In this document: piece after piece, positions 36,550-48,208 of the stretch
Position numbering within the stretch: position 1 is the first letter of the stretch
Layout of the letters: each line of letters starts with the position of its first letter
NCBI RefSeq assembly: GCF_051020955.1
Contig: NC_135016.1
Location: forward strand, 32,495,131 to 32,559,130
Reading direction: 5' to 3'
DNA length: 64,000 bases
From: Megalopta genalis
Lineage: Eukaryota; Arthropoda; Insecta; Hymenoptera; Halictidae
Notes under the pieces: model-generated
Database searches by the model: none
Seen by the model: the letters and a program-made list of their open reading frames with translations, nothing else
What the model was told of the DNA's origin: nothing
Program-made: the position numbers and the translations under genes

Positions 36550-38029
36550 TCTCGCTCACAATATTATGAAATCGTTGAATAAATCCAACACTTTTCGGAG
36601 TTGTACAGCCGGAAATTGAAGAAATGACTGGGCATAACAGCGCATGAGAATGTTAATAAACAGAACGAGGATTAAGTAAAGTTAGTCTAGTCGATTGAAA
36701 CGCGCGCGAAAGATTTGCATCTCTCAGGGAATGAAAAAGGATATCCCCCGGTGTATCACCACGTTTCATACTTAAAAAGTTAACTATCCGGAACCATTCG
36801 GTAACTGTTATACGTGTTTACGCGTACGTGTCTGTTCTAACAAAGAGCAGGATAGGGTCTCATTTATGCCATTAACCAGACTGGCGTCGGTACATCAACG
36901 ATGCGGAGAGAAAAAACTATTCTCGACTGACCCAAATGAATTCGAAATGAATACACGCCGGGCGTTCCCTCGAACTTTGATTTCGAGATGAACGTAAATA
37001 GGTTACCGTGCACAGTGATTTTGAAAAGGGACGAGGAATTCACAGAACAGCACACAAACGGCCGTGTCGCAAATAGACGGCTGATGCTTGTGCAAATTTA
37101 CAATTTTTATGGACGAAAGGGGGGGCCTGGAATTACGTAAAACGGTGCACCGAAAGCTGCGACAGTTCCAAAACAACTTTCACAGAATTTTGTGCTTTAA
37201 CGAGGTTTTGGTCACTTCGATCGAAAAACCATGAGCGTTCGCATAATAAAACGATTATTTAATTAGAGCGCTCGATGAAATCTTTATTGATTTATATAAT
37301 AAATGGTACTCCATGTGCCTCGCGTCCTATTTACACGCGGAACGTGTTTAGATTACAAAAAATCTCACGCCGAGCTTCTATTGTAATCGCATGAATATGT
37401 AACGATTGAAGAACGATAATAATTAGAAAACTGATTTTATATATTTATGACAAAAATGACTAAATGTGGTACATATAAAATACTAAATAAAATTTTATAT
37501 AAAATACTATAAAAATACTGTAAAATACTATAAAAATACTGTAAAAATATAACATTGTTGTAATAAAATTGTTCAAAAAAGAAATACATAGTCTAATAAT
37601 TCCGTAGTCTAATAACAACGAAACTCTCGCTTTAAAATTAATGAATTAGATGCTAGCAAAGAATAGAAGCTTTGCAATTAAAAAATGATATTGAAGGGAA
37701 AACATTGGACGTTACAAAGAGGACAACCTGATTAGAATAAAATTATTTTCGCAAGTAATAACGGTGCATCATGCGATTTCACAATTTGTTCCGAGAGAAT
37801 CGTGTGAAGCGCGTCTTAATTCTCTTCACAACATCGTTCATTAATATCTTCGCATGAACTATTACAGCACTAAACAGGCAACCATTAATTTAATTCACTT
37901 AAAGTAAAAAAAAGAAACCTGCTCGCACAAACTCGCAGAGAACTTTCCATTCTACTCTCTAGTATCGGTGACTAGACTAGATTTATGTCATGGAAGCTAA
38001 AACACGTTCTAATTTATATATGTTTTCGA
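36550..38029. other. gene-free stretch
   Basis: AT-rich sequence with a modest GC-richer part at 36700-37150 and a repetitive ATAAAATACTATAAAAATACTG tract at about 37480-37550. No gene or element recognised. Confidence 0.5.
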
Positions 38030-38155
38030 TAGTAATATCTCTCTAATTGACGCTCAGATTGTGCACAAAAATGAACAATATGGGAAGAGGAGATACGATT
38101 ATTCGAGCCTCGCGGATCGTTTTTATAGTTACGAATTGTCAACGACTATAAAAAA
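38030..38155. mobile_element. pogo-like MITE, left half only (copy 4)
   Basis: Begins TAGTAATATCTCTCTAATTG and continues to the element's centre (GAATTGTCAACGACTATAAAAA). There it stops abruptly and is joined to the segment that is duplicated in inverse orientation at 47.8-48.2 kb. Confidence 0.82.
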
Positions 38156-38561
38156 ATGAAAATGCTCCGTGCGTTTATTTAGTTTTCACACGAAAATATT
38201 ACATTTCATCCCCTAATCGGATTGTCATTGATACATATAATCGAATTAAGAGAACCGAATGTATCTTTCAACGCTTGTAGCTTGATCCTGTGTTAATCGG
38301 TTTCGAGAAAGCTTTCAGTATGCATAGAATGTCTAATTAGTCTTATCAGTCTAAGAAGTGATGTATAACGGAAATTCTTCCTTTAATCGCCCAGTCGTTG
38401 GAACATTATCTAGAAACATCGGTCTATCGGTGGTATTGTTCCGTTCTTCACCGGAATTTTTGTTCTTCGTCCATCTGATTTTCTTCAAAATAAATTGCTT
38501 TCTTTCCAAGTTTGAAATAACTTAATTTCCAAAGAGTTCCCTTTGGCTTAGCGAGACAATA
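38156..38561 (-). repeat. inverted copy of the 47802-48208 segment
   Basis: About 405 bp, roughly 95% identical to the reverse complement of 47802-48208 (shared words include CGAATGTATCTTTCAACGCT and GGTCTATCGGTGGTATTG). It is bounded on one side by a half MITE (38030-38155) and on the other by a full MITE (38562-38778). Confidence 0.88.
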
Positions 38562-38778
38562 AAGTAATGTCTCTCTAATTGGCGCTCAGATTGTGCACAG
38601 AAATGGTCAATTTGGGAAACGGAAATACGATTATTCGAGCCTTGTAGATCGTATTTTTATAGTGGTTGACAATTCGTAACTATAAAAATGTATCGCAAAG
38701 ATCGAATAATCGTATCTCCTCTTCCCAAATCGCCAATTTTTGTGCGCAATCTGAGCGTCAGTTAGGGAGACATTACTG
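38562..38778. mobile_element. pogo-like palindromic MITE, copy 5
   Basis: 217 bp with TA on each side (38560-38561, 38779-38780). Its internal differences match, inverted, those of copy 6 at 47583 (for example GGCGATTTGGGAAG and ATCTTTGCGATACATT). It therefore came with the duplicated segment rather than by an independent insertion. Confidence 0.9.
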
Positions 38779-38784
38779 TATCGT

Positions 38785-41195
38785 TTAATACGTGCAGAGC
38801 ACTCGTCGACCATTGTTTCACAACCGCAAGAAGTGGTAATTCTGGAGTCATCGGTATAAACAGGTATGTAATTCTTTCAATGAATGCGTTTTTCGCAGTG
38901 AGCGCAAATAAATTTGATTCCACAGGAAGATACCCAGTCCATTGATAACCGAAGCCCATCTCGCGAGCAAAATTAATGCTGGTAGAAGAGGCTGGTTCTG
39001 CAATACAGCCTCGCAAGATTTAGCGTGGAAATTAATTAAGGGAAATTGGGGAGCCTCGTGTTAGGCGACAGTATCGAGTGGATAACGTTGCGGATAAAAA
39101 TTCTTATTGGTCCCGAGCGGAGCCGACACGGTTTCAAGATTCATTGGAGGCGTTACTCCGTCACCATACATAATTTCTATCGAATCAATATTTAGAAGCC
39201 TCTTGGGGGAAAAGGAGACGTAGCCCGGGATGGGCTTAAGGTGGCGATAATATCGGCAAATACGTGTCCGTATATTTCCCCGACGTACCCGACGAACGGG
39301 ATCCAAGCTTATGTACGGGTAACTCTTGTACACAGGCTCGAGATGTCCTAAGTATACGCGTATACATGCAGGATGTGCATCGGCGGCCGTGCTACCATTC
39401 TATACGGGGTCCCGTGAAAAAATATCCTGTTCTTTATCCAGAATTCAGCATTATCCGAATTGTGTCGAATAAATATTTCTCGAAAATTATTATTCCAACG
39501 AATTCTTTTCGTCGAATACCTTGTTCCAATAACAATCGTTGATTTTCATCATATCATGGATCATATGATCATATCCTTGATTTTTATGCAAAGTAAAATA
39601 TATTTGATTCCGTTGAAAGTAATGCATCAGTATTTTTAAATTGTCTGAATGTCTTCACTCTTTTGTGCTTGATTTACTTGTTTTTCTCGGAAGTGCATCA
39701 AATCAGCGATCTAACAATTATTCATTATTCGTAATAAATTACTCTCTCCATTTATTCGAATAAATTATTTGAACAGAGATTGTAAAATTATTCGAACAAA
39801 ATTATTGAAGTAGAGATCGTAAAACTATTCAAATAATAATGCAAATAATTGTCGACAGCTTCTTTTTAGCCTAATTCTTTAAGCATATTTCTGTTGTAAA
39901 TGCGAATCCTGGAATATACAATGATTTCTTCTGCACCCGAGGAAAGATTTAGTTACGCACCAATGATCAATCTACGCAAAAATAACAAACTTTTCGATGA
40001 AACAGGTTGAACAAAAAGTAAAAATTGTAAAAATTAACCAAAAATGCATCCGAAATGAATTAAAGATAAACACGAATATAATAATTCATGTTTACAAGAA
40101 AATTCTGTTCAACCCTCAATAATGTACGATATATTATCTACAAAGTTATGTTTCCATATCCTTACGAAGATTATCTTCCATCGTTAACACAACCAGCACT
40201 CAAAAGCTGTCCCTCGACAAAATTGCATCCACCTAGATTTTCCTCGGTAAATGGATATAATCAATGATTTCAGGAACGTGGAATCCTACGTGATTTGTTT
40301 TAACCCAGAACCTTTCGAATCATGAACCTTCGAGCAAGAGTTCATGCTCGTGTCTTCGATGCGTCGACGTTTCGCGGACAGGTTGAGCAACGGGACGGAC
40401 TCGTCTCCGAAATTATCAGGACACCTTGTACATTTGTGAATGTACGGAACTCACGTGCCCGCGAGAATGTGGTGCACCAAGACAGTTGCACGGTAATGTT
40501 GCTTTCACATGTACACCGAGTGCACACAGTTTCGCAGGTTATTTGCATAGTCTGCTCGACTGTCTGGCGCATGGAAGCTGACTACGAATTCCTGCTAGTG
40601 CGGCCAGGCGACCGGCGTGTGTCAAGTGCAGCTAATTCATTCCGCTGACTATGAATCGCCTGATCGCCTCGTCCTTAAGATCATATTAAAAAGTTCGATC
40701 ATAGGCCCGCGTCAACGTCCGCGGATTAGAGAATCCTCGTGATTCTCGCGACTTCGATATATCGTGTCGATGGCGCTCCGACTGTTACCGCTGACCATCG
40801 GACACAGTGCATCCTAGTGTGAAAATGCACCGTAACCAGTATTTGATAAGGTAAAATTGTATTTTTTGAAACGCACCCTGAGCACACGGAGAATTTTCGC
40901 AGAACATCAAACTTGAATGTATTATTTCAAAGTTTATTACAATTTCTGTCAAAAATGTAGTATGATCTAATTTTTTATTTAATAAAAATTGATTATAATT
41001 TCAACTTCTGTAGGTGACTCGCGTGTGCATACGATATCAAAACATACCGCGATTCCAAAAATCTCGGGTCGTAAAACCGATTAAGCTAAGCGACGGAATT
41101 GATTAGTACCGCTGTTCGTCTAATTAAAGAGAAACAGCCGTTTTGTTAAATAAATAGTGTATTTACAAATATTTACAATTATTGTTATATGTATA
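38785..41195. other. gene-free stretch
   Basis: Contains an ATCTTTATGCA-family repeat remnant (about 39573-39715), an AT-rich TTATTCGAATAAA tract (39715-39850) and a CpG-richer block at 40290-40830 with overlapping short open frames on both strands that look non-coding. Confidence 0.45.
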
Positions 41196-41197
41196 AT

Positions 41198-41366
41198 ATA
41201 AGGGCGCGTTGTAATTCGCGCCCTCGCCTCGCATTGGTCAGTGTTTTTCGTTAATAACTCGTAAACGAAGCCGCGGATTGCATTTTCGCAAAAGAAAAAA
41301 TTACTTCAAATGACCTCAGCTACCCCTCATTTTCGGCTGTTAAAATAATTGTGGAACACACTGTAT
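41198..41366. mobile_element. CAGGGTG-family palindromic MITE, truncated copy
   Basis: Matches the right half of the 45768 element (CATTGGTCAGTGTTTTTCGT, TTACTTCAAATGACCTCAG) and ends GTGGAACACACTGTAT. The left half is missing and replaced by the short hairpin GGGCGCG..CGCGCCC. Confidence 0.65.
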
Positions 41367-42064
41367 ACAGAATTGTACAAGATTGAACTGCAGGAAAATA
41401 TTGTAATCGATCGACAGCGGATCGTTGAATTGAACGTTGTTGTTGCTGCGAGTCTTTACCTTGAAGACTGAATTTGAAGAACTATAGAATGGACTATGGT
41501 CTAAGGTTGTAAGGACTAAGACAGACTGATCGACTAGAAGATTAGTGTAGACTGGAGCCGACTAAGCAGACTAATTGAGAATAACTGAGTGAGACCGAGA
41601 GGCGGACTAAAGCGAGCAGAGAGCAACTGAGAAAGACCGAGTCAAAAGGCGAATTGTTTTTGGGTTTTTATAATCTTCGAAGACAGAGACCTAAAAGCTG
41701 ATTCGCTAGTAGCGAGGCGGGAAGAGAGATAAAGTAGTCACGTAGCACGCAGTGCCGCAGGTAGCGGGAAATCTCGAGCGGATGACCGAGGCGATGCGGC
41801 CTTACGAGAGCCTGCTATGACGAGAAAGAAAGAGGGGGGTCGTGAAGAAATTGTAAACCTAAAAGGCGGGACTTCTTGTTAACACATTGACAGCCGGCGA
41901 CCTAAGAGAAATATTTAAAACATTATATATTTTCGTAAAATAGTACATTTTATTTGCATATTCTTCTTATACAAATTAACGGTAATTAAAAATTGAAACA
42001 AAATCAAAATTTTTAATTTATAATTATAAAAAAAAACAGTTTCTCATTTCATGGTGGATTATTA

Positions 42065-42633
42065 TTAGGTCTACCGGAAAGTTCTGTCCGATAATATCAC
42101 TTCAAGTTTCAATCCATATGCATATGTTGATTTGAGACATATGTATATGACTATCTATCTCTCTTTATCATTGCATTTACACACATGTACTCTCCTAAAT
42201 AAACTGAAACAAAGATGTCTCATGTCATTATTAAGTGAGACGCGATCGTGAAAACATGGTTACCGATGATAATGTCGGACCACATGCTGCTTTGGCGACT
42301 CGTCAGAAAATCGCAGAGCTAGGCCGGGAAATTCTGTCACATCCACCATACTCCCCAGACCTAGCACCCTCCGATTATCACTTGTTTCTCTCTTTGCGAA
42401 ACTTTTTACAGGCAAAAAAATTCAAAACTGAAGCTGATGTCAACCAAGCACTAGTTGAGTTCTTCGCCTGTAAAAATAAATCATTTTTAAAAAATGGCAT
42501 TTACAAGTTGCCATCACGCTGGCAAGAAGTTATAAATAACGATGGAAAGTATATTACATTAAATATTATTAAATGTATGAAAATTGTGTTATATTTCAAT
42601 TAAAAAACGGACAGAACTTTCCGGTAGACCTAA
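42065..42633 (+). mobile_element. mariner deletion derivative, second subfamily
   Basis: Perfect 26-bp inverted repeats beginning TTAGGTCTACCGGAAAGTTC, with TA on both sides (42063-42064, 42634-42635). 569 bp, internally deleted. The ends differ completely from those of the 8105 and 35632 copies, so this is a different mariner subfamily. Confidence 0.92.
42235..42603 (+). pseudogene. mariner transposase C-terminal remnant, second subfamily
   Basis: Contains DNVGPHAALATRQK and YSPDLAPSDYHLF with the two aspartates 34 residues apart (D34D), then LPSRWQEVINNDGKYI. The N-terminal half, including the first catalytic Asp, is missing. The ATG-less open frame before the motif is not transposase sequence. 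Confidence 0.9.
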
Positions 42634-43419
42634 TACATATATTTATTACAGACTCAGAAATCCGCGTTTTCGCGGGGCCGGCGCTCAAGCGACAGCCTCA
42701 AAAACCCGCGTTTTCGCGGGGCCGGCTGTCAATGTGTTACGTGCATACCGTTCGTTGAAAGAATACAGGTATTGTCTCGCTAAGCCAAAGGGAATCCTTT
42801 GGAAATTAAGTTATTTCAAACTTGAAGAGAAAGCAATTCATTTTGAAGAAAATCAGATGGACGAAGAACGAAAATTCCGTTCAAGGACGGAACTATTAAA
42901 AATTTTCTAGTACATAAATTTTATCCCTATTCAAATTTAATTATAATTATAATTTCCGTTAAAAATGCAGAACTCGAGAAACTCTTCTATACTATAATAA
43001 TTTACTACACTGCGGATCTTTGTGCATTTATGGCACGTGCACGAGATCTGATATTTATTTGCTTTGCAATGATTTGTAAATAATTTTATAGGCTGGAAGA
43101 TTCTATAAAAGTGAAAGTCCCTCGTTTCCTTGTTTTAAAATACTGTCTGATTTATCTCTGTTTGAATTTCAAAATACATAGATTCTTTTAACCCTTGTGC
43201 TTCGTATGTTAATCTTACGTTTAAAATATAGATATCCATCAAAGGCTAAAACGTGATATTGAATAAATGTAATGTAAAATAAATGAATCGTAATTCGTTA
43301 ATACGAAGTTTAATGCAAAATTGGCTAAAGCACTATTCTGGGATTTTCGGTGAAACTATTTCTGTGAACCATACAAGGGTCGACAGTCACCGGTATGAAA
43401 TATCAATGAACGAACCAGT

Positions 43420-43530
43420 AACCTTTACACGAAACCATATTTCTAAGAGTAAAACAAGAACAAAAATTGGAGGAAGCCCTAGCCTCTTTATCGAGTTATT
43501 TTCGTCGGGTAAAAATAAAGGAGAAATTTG
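43420..43530. repeat. second copy of the 23887-24005 repeat
   Basis: CAGTAACCTTTACACGAA ... AAAATTGGAGGAAG ... GCCTCTTTATCGAGTTATTTT ... GTCGGGTAAAAATAAAG, same orientation as the copy beside FAM110 exon 1. The open frames over it look like chance. Confidence 0.6.
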
Positions 43531-43679
43531 ATTGTCCTTGTTACGTCACTATCTTCGGTTGACCGATCGAGGGTTGAACTGCAATGACGTGGGAAACATG
43601 AAACTGAGAAGAGGAAATATGGAGCTAGTCCAGTCAGAGCTGTTCTATCCATTTAGTCAGCTTAAACTTAATAATAGAA

Positions 43680-44150
43680 TGTGTAAAAATATTTCTGAGC
43701 TATATAATAACTACAGGTCGCTTGATAAATTCGTACAATCTATTATAGGCCATAGGAAACAAGAATAGGAGATAAAAAAATATTCCAGGACCGCGCAACA
43801 ATTATACAACATTTGATGAATTTGTAGAATCTGTTATATGTAGACTCCACAAAACAAATATAATATCTGCGACAAAATTTTAAGATCATAGTCATAGAAC
43901 GACTGGCAAAATGTAAATCCCATAAACCAAGGCTACAGGCCTCATAAAATAAGTATAGAACCTACGACAAAATTTTAAAGCCCCATAACAATTGAACGAC
44001 CAACGATAAGATTGTAGAGTCTATAAAACAACTTCGAAGCTGCATAAAACAAATTTAGAATTTTCCGAAAAAGTACCGCTTATAAAACAAGCATAACTCC
44101 TACGGAAAAGATTGCAGAAATTTCAGAAAAAACTGTAGGGTTAGTGAAAG
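43680..44150. repeat. very degenerate tandem repeat, ~100-bp period
   Basis: Recurring words CTACGACAAAATTTTAA, CATAAAACAA, TAGAACGAC / TGAACGACC and ATTGTAGAGTC, spaced roughly 95-110 bp apart between about 43840 and 44130, with weaker matches upstream. Monomer boundaries are not clear. Confidence 0.45.
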
Positions 44151-45765
44151 CAGAATAAGAAAAAGAATCGCTAACAATAAGCCAGTCTGGAAAAGTGCAT
44201 CGAGGTAAAAAAGGGTAATGGCGGTACAATGCAAAAGTTCATAGAGTCTACAAACACCGACAAATCAGGTTTTCAAGTCCGTTGCACGGAACTCCGGCGA
44301 ATCGAAGTTGAACAATGATCGTTATTAGAATACGAACCTTTATGCGGTTAGTGTGTAATTAATACGGAAGTATAATGCGGTTTCTGTCGTATATTTAACA
44401 CGATGGAGCTATTAATAAAAAGATTTTTACGGCACAGTTTGGAAGGTAATAAGCGCACAGTCGTGTGCGCGAATTTAATTTTCAAACATGCGTCCAGTAA
44501 GGTGTCTTGCAATATATTTATTGAAGATTATTTAAATTTTTAATGTGTTACCAAGCTTATGAATGGGACACACGGCATATTATAGCACTGTAGTAAATGG
44601 GTAAATGAAACATGAGGCATAAAAGGTATTTTACACATTTTTGCTTATTATGTCATTAATTTTCACGATATTTTTAGTCAGAAATTTTTGTTAATTTCTC
44701 GTCTGTTCCTTTTCATTTTTTGTCCTAAAATATTAAAATGTGCCAATCAATTGATGAATGCGACATAATGCACATTTAATTTAAAAAAATGCATATTTAA
44801 CAAAATTAATAAAAAACAAGTAAACGTAGGAAAAACTCGTTAAACTATGCATTCTTATAGTAAAAAACTGATCTTTCGAATCTAGTTTCAAGCTAGAATC
44901 AGGTAGGTTGTTCAGTTTTTTTGTCATCCTGTCCTAAATAAATGTGTCCCACTCACGGCAGTGCTCCCCTACAATGTCAACAATCTTAAAATAGAGAATG
45001 TGAAACCGGTCGAAATTACCTAACGTCATGGTAGTTTCGGTACGTATTTTATAGTTTTACAATATTATGCGCGAGCGAACTGAATCGATAAAATATTTTC
45101 TATGACAAATCCACCTGTAGCTTACGATATTGCACCGCGGCGGAACGAATTCCAACATTGATCTCGCATCACCGCGTAAAGTAGCATCAGGAAGAACGCT
45201 GTCAAAATTTATTAACAACACAAGCGTCCACATATTTCCCAAAATCCCGGTTAAACGCGTAAAGATCCGCAGAGTTTCAACCGTCCGAAAACCTCTTTAA
45301 CGCGCGCAACGAATTTTGCCGGGTGCTGGCCGGGCATAGCCGTTAGTCAAACGATCATCGGAAGCGTGAAGCGAATTCACCTAGCCGACAGTTTATGGCA
45401 CACGCGTCGATTGACCTACATTGTTGTGTCACAGGAAGAGATGCCTGGAAGTGAATTACCGGAACGCTGGAGCGGGGGCAACGGTCGAACGTGAGGGTGA
45501 CTTAATTAGCCAATTATCGTCGTCGCGAATGGGATGCAGGGGCGCGGGTTTTATGGTGATACAGCCGCGCGGCCTCCCCTGTCCAGGCCTCCATCTTTAA
45601 CGGGTTCCTCTGGTAAACTGGGCCGAGCAATAGGCATTCTTTGTGAATTTTTCATGAGAGAAAACCGCGAAACTTCTCGACACGCTGTGTACGGGTGTTT
45701 CGCTCACTTCGTTATTCATCTTTTGAGAATGCGCGCAAATTTATCTAGTACAAAATAATAAAATA
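44150..45765. other. gene-free stretch
   Basis: AT-rich to 45000, then a CpG-richer part (45060-45680). Small open frames only; nothing recognised. Confidence 0.5.
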
Positions 45766-45767
45766 TA

Positions 45768-46124
45768 CAGGGTATTCCAAAAATGTCTCGTAATTCGGAA
45801 ATAGCGGGTTCCTCAGATCATTTGAAGCAACTTCTTCCTTTACAAAGATTTTCTCCGAGGCACCGTTAACGAGTTATTAACAAAAAAAACAGTGACCAAT
45901 AAGAATCGAGTACGGCTGACGCGAGGCGGCCCAGCCAACCAGCGCACGAAGCCCATTGGCTCGGTCGCCTCGCGCCAGCTGAGGTCGCCTCTCATTTGTC
46001 ACTGTTTTTCGTTAATAACTCGTTAACGGTGCCTCGGAGAACATTTTTGTAAAGGAAAAAGTTGCTTCAAATGACCTGAGGAACCCGCCACTTTCGGTTT
46101 GCGAGACATTTTTGGGACACCCTG
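45768..46124. mobile_element. palindromic MITE with CAGGGTG end, copy 2 (complete)
   Basis: 357 bp between TA (45766-45767 and 46125-46126): left CAGGGTATTCCAAAAATGTC, right GAGACATTTTTGGGACACCCTG. The sub-terminal and central parts are also inverted (GGCACCGTTAACGAGTTATTAA; GGCGGCCCAGCC / GGCTCGGTCGCC). Most complete of the three copies. Confidence 0.88.
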
Positions 46125-46671
46125 TATAGGAGTTCGGTAGTGCTGTGTACAGACTGTTCGAAAATTGGCATCGTAGCGGGCTTTCTGCTCATCCGAAACG
46201 AAGTCGACATTTTTTTCCGCTCAACACGTTCGCGGACGTGAATGCTATAGCATTCATATTCATTGTGATATAAAATTACATGAATGTTGTAACATTCAAA
46301 TTTGTAAGTCACATTGTCGTGCATTCAATTCTATATAGCGTACCTGCGTTACAATCCCTCGGTAATGCTCCACCCCTCCGTCCTAATGGCTGTAACTTCG
46401 CTACTTTTACGAATTCCGTGAAACGGCTTTGCAGGCATATTTTCAAGGGTCGAAACTTTAACGACCGGCCACCGTTATGGGCCGTTCGGCTAAACTCAGG
46501 ACAAAGCCGCGTTAGACGTCAGCTCTATCCTTGAACTGCAACGCGGTCGTCCCGTTCGTATTTTCCGGCGGATGGAAAATACGGTCCGCACCCCCGCCGC
46601 CCTTCAGCCCCAACCTGTGGCGACCTGGTAACCACCGTTCTATTTGCGGGATTAATTTGCGTCTCTCTGCC

Positions 46672-46675
<4 letters not shown>

Positions 46676-46715
<40 letters not shown>

Positions 46716-46728
46716 GTCTGTCTCTCTC
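46676..46728. repeat. (CT)n / (CTGT)n microsatellite
   Basis: Pure CT run followed by TGTCTGTCTG and a short CT run. The long open frames across it are repeat artefacts. Confidence 0.95.
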
Positions 46729-47228
46729 GCGCCGTCTCTCGGTTGCGGAACGAATTCGAAACAGATGTCGGCGCGGAATTCCGATAGGTGGGAAAGTTTG
46801 AGGAAACCCGGCGTCCTTCGAGATCCTTGTTAGGCACGATTGGCATAACACGTGGGTCGCGCCGACAATTCCTTGCCGGAGAGTAATGCTCGCCGCCGGG
46901 AGCATTGCGAATGCGACTGCCCGCCGCGAAATCCTGATGACTGTCATTCCGTCACTAGCAGCAAATTACCGGCAGCCCCCGGCGAGATATCCTGCTAGGG
47001 GAATTATTGAGGTTTCCCGAGGCGGTGCTCTTTGTACGGGAACGTCTTACTGTTACTCGCGATTTCTTCTACGCGAGGCTTTGTCAACAAACTGCATGCC
47101 TGGACTGCGTTGTTTGTGGATGAATCGTTCTAATACGGAGGTAAGGTAAAGTATGGTAAAAGTAATTATTGTAAAACGCTTTTCTGGGACGGGGAGCGGG
47201 GTACAAGATGAAATAAATGAGATGAATA

Positions 47229-48208
47229 AAAAGCGAATTGTTTTTGGGTTTTCATAACCTTCGAAGACAGATGACCAGAAACTGATTAGTTAGTAGCGAG
47301 GTGGAAAGAGAGATAAAATAGTCACGTAGCGCGCAGTGCATCTCGAGCGGATGACCGAGACGATACGGCTGGCGAGAGCCTGCTATAAACCAAAAATATG
47401 CTGCCGATGAGGTGTGCGAAAGGGCAGTAATTATTTTAGTGTCGGAAAGAAAACGACTATGACTTTAAGAAATTGTAAACCTAATAGACGAGAAAGATAG
47501 AGGGAGGTCGTGAAGAAATTGTAAACCAGAAAGGCGGACACTTTTTATTAAGTGCATACCGTTCGTTGAAAGAATACAGGTACAGTAATGTCTCCGTAAC
47601 TGACGCTCAGATTGCGCACAAAAATTGGCGATTTGGGAAGAGGAGATACGATTATTCGATCTTTGCGATACATTTTTATAGTTACGAATTGTCAACCACT
47701 ATAAAAATACGATCTACAAGGCTCGAATAATCGTATCTCCGTTTCTCAAATTGACCATTTTTGTGCACAATCTGAGCGCCAATTAGAGAGACATTACTAT
47801 ATTGTCTCGCTAAACCAAAGGGAACTCTTTGGAAATTAAGTTATTTCAAACTTGAAAAGAAAGCAATTCATTTTGAAGAAAATCAGATGGACGAAGAACG
47901 AAAATTCCGGTGAGGATCGGAACAATACCACCGATAGACCGATGTTTCTAGATAATGTTCCAACGACTGGGCGATTAAAGGAAGAATTTCCGTTATACAC
48001 ATCACGTCTTAGACTGATAAGATTAATTAGACTTTCTATGCATACTGAAAGCTTTCTCGAAACCGATTAACACAGGATCAAACTACAAGCGTTGAAAGAT
48101 ACATTCGGTTCTCTTAATTCGATTATATGTATCAACGACAATCCGATTAGAGGATGAAATGTAATATTTTCGTGTGAAAGCTAAATAAACGCACGGAGCA
48201 TTTTCATT
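47229..48208. repeat. uncharacterised dispersed repeat, copy with MITE insertion
   Basis: Homologous to 41645-41878 plus 42741-42885 and, in its right 405 bp, to the inverse of 38156-38561. A pogo-like MITE (47583-47799) splits it. The left part here lacks a short segment and carries an extra ~75 bp (about 47398-47475) compared with the 41.6 kb copy. Confidence 0.82.
47583..47799. mobile_element. pogo-like palindromic MITE, copy 6
   Basis: Starts CAGTAATGTCTCCGTAACTG after TA (47581-47582) and ends GAGACATTACTA before TA (47800-47801). The related repeat at 42761-42780 reads GAATACAGGTATTGTCTCGC without the element, which proves both the ends and the TA target duplication. Confidence 0.93.

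Larger units (their letters stand above)
41883..42736. mobile_element. piggyBac-like TTAA element, host of a nested mariner
   Basis: Inverted ends CACATTGACAGCCGGC / GCCGGCTGTCAATGTG. It is preceded by TTAA (41879-41882) and followed by TTAC. The uninterrupted repeat at 47.5 kb reads TTAAGTGCATACC at this place, so the target was TTAA and one duplicate has mutated. Without the mariner it is only ~283 bp and non-coding. Near its right end a 20-bp GC motif (CCGCGTTTTCGCGGGGCCGG) is repeated twice. Confidence 0.82.
41645..42905. repeat. uncharacterised ~1-kb dispersed repeat, copy with nested insertions
   Basis: 41645-41878 and 42741-42905 together match 47229-48208 (shared words GCGAATTGTTTTTGGGTTTT, GGTCGTGAAGAAATTGTAAA, GTGCATACCGTTCGTTGAAA). 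The copy is split by a TTAA-flanked element (41883-42736). The match ends near 42885. No coding capacity was found, and the class is unknown. Confidence 0.8.

Noticed and set aside
42235..42603. Functional mariner transposase gene
   Set aside because: Only the C-terminal part with two of the three catalytic acidic residues is present; the N-terminal half is deleted.
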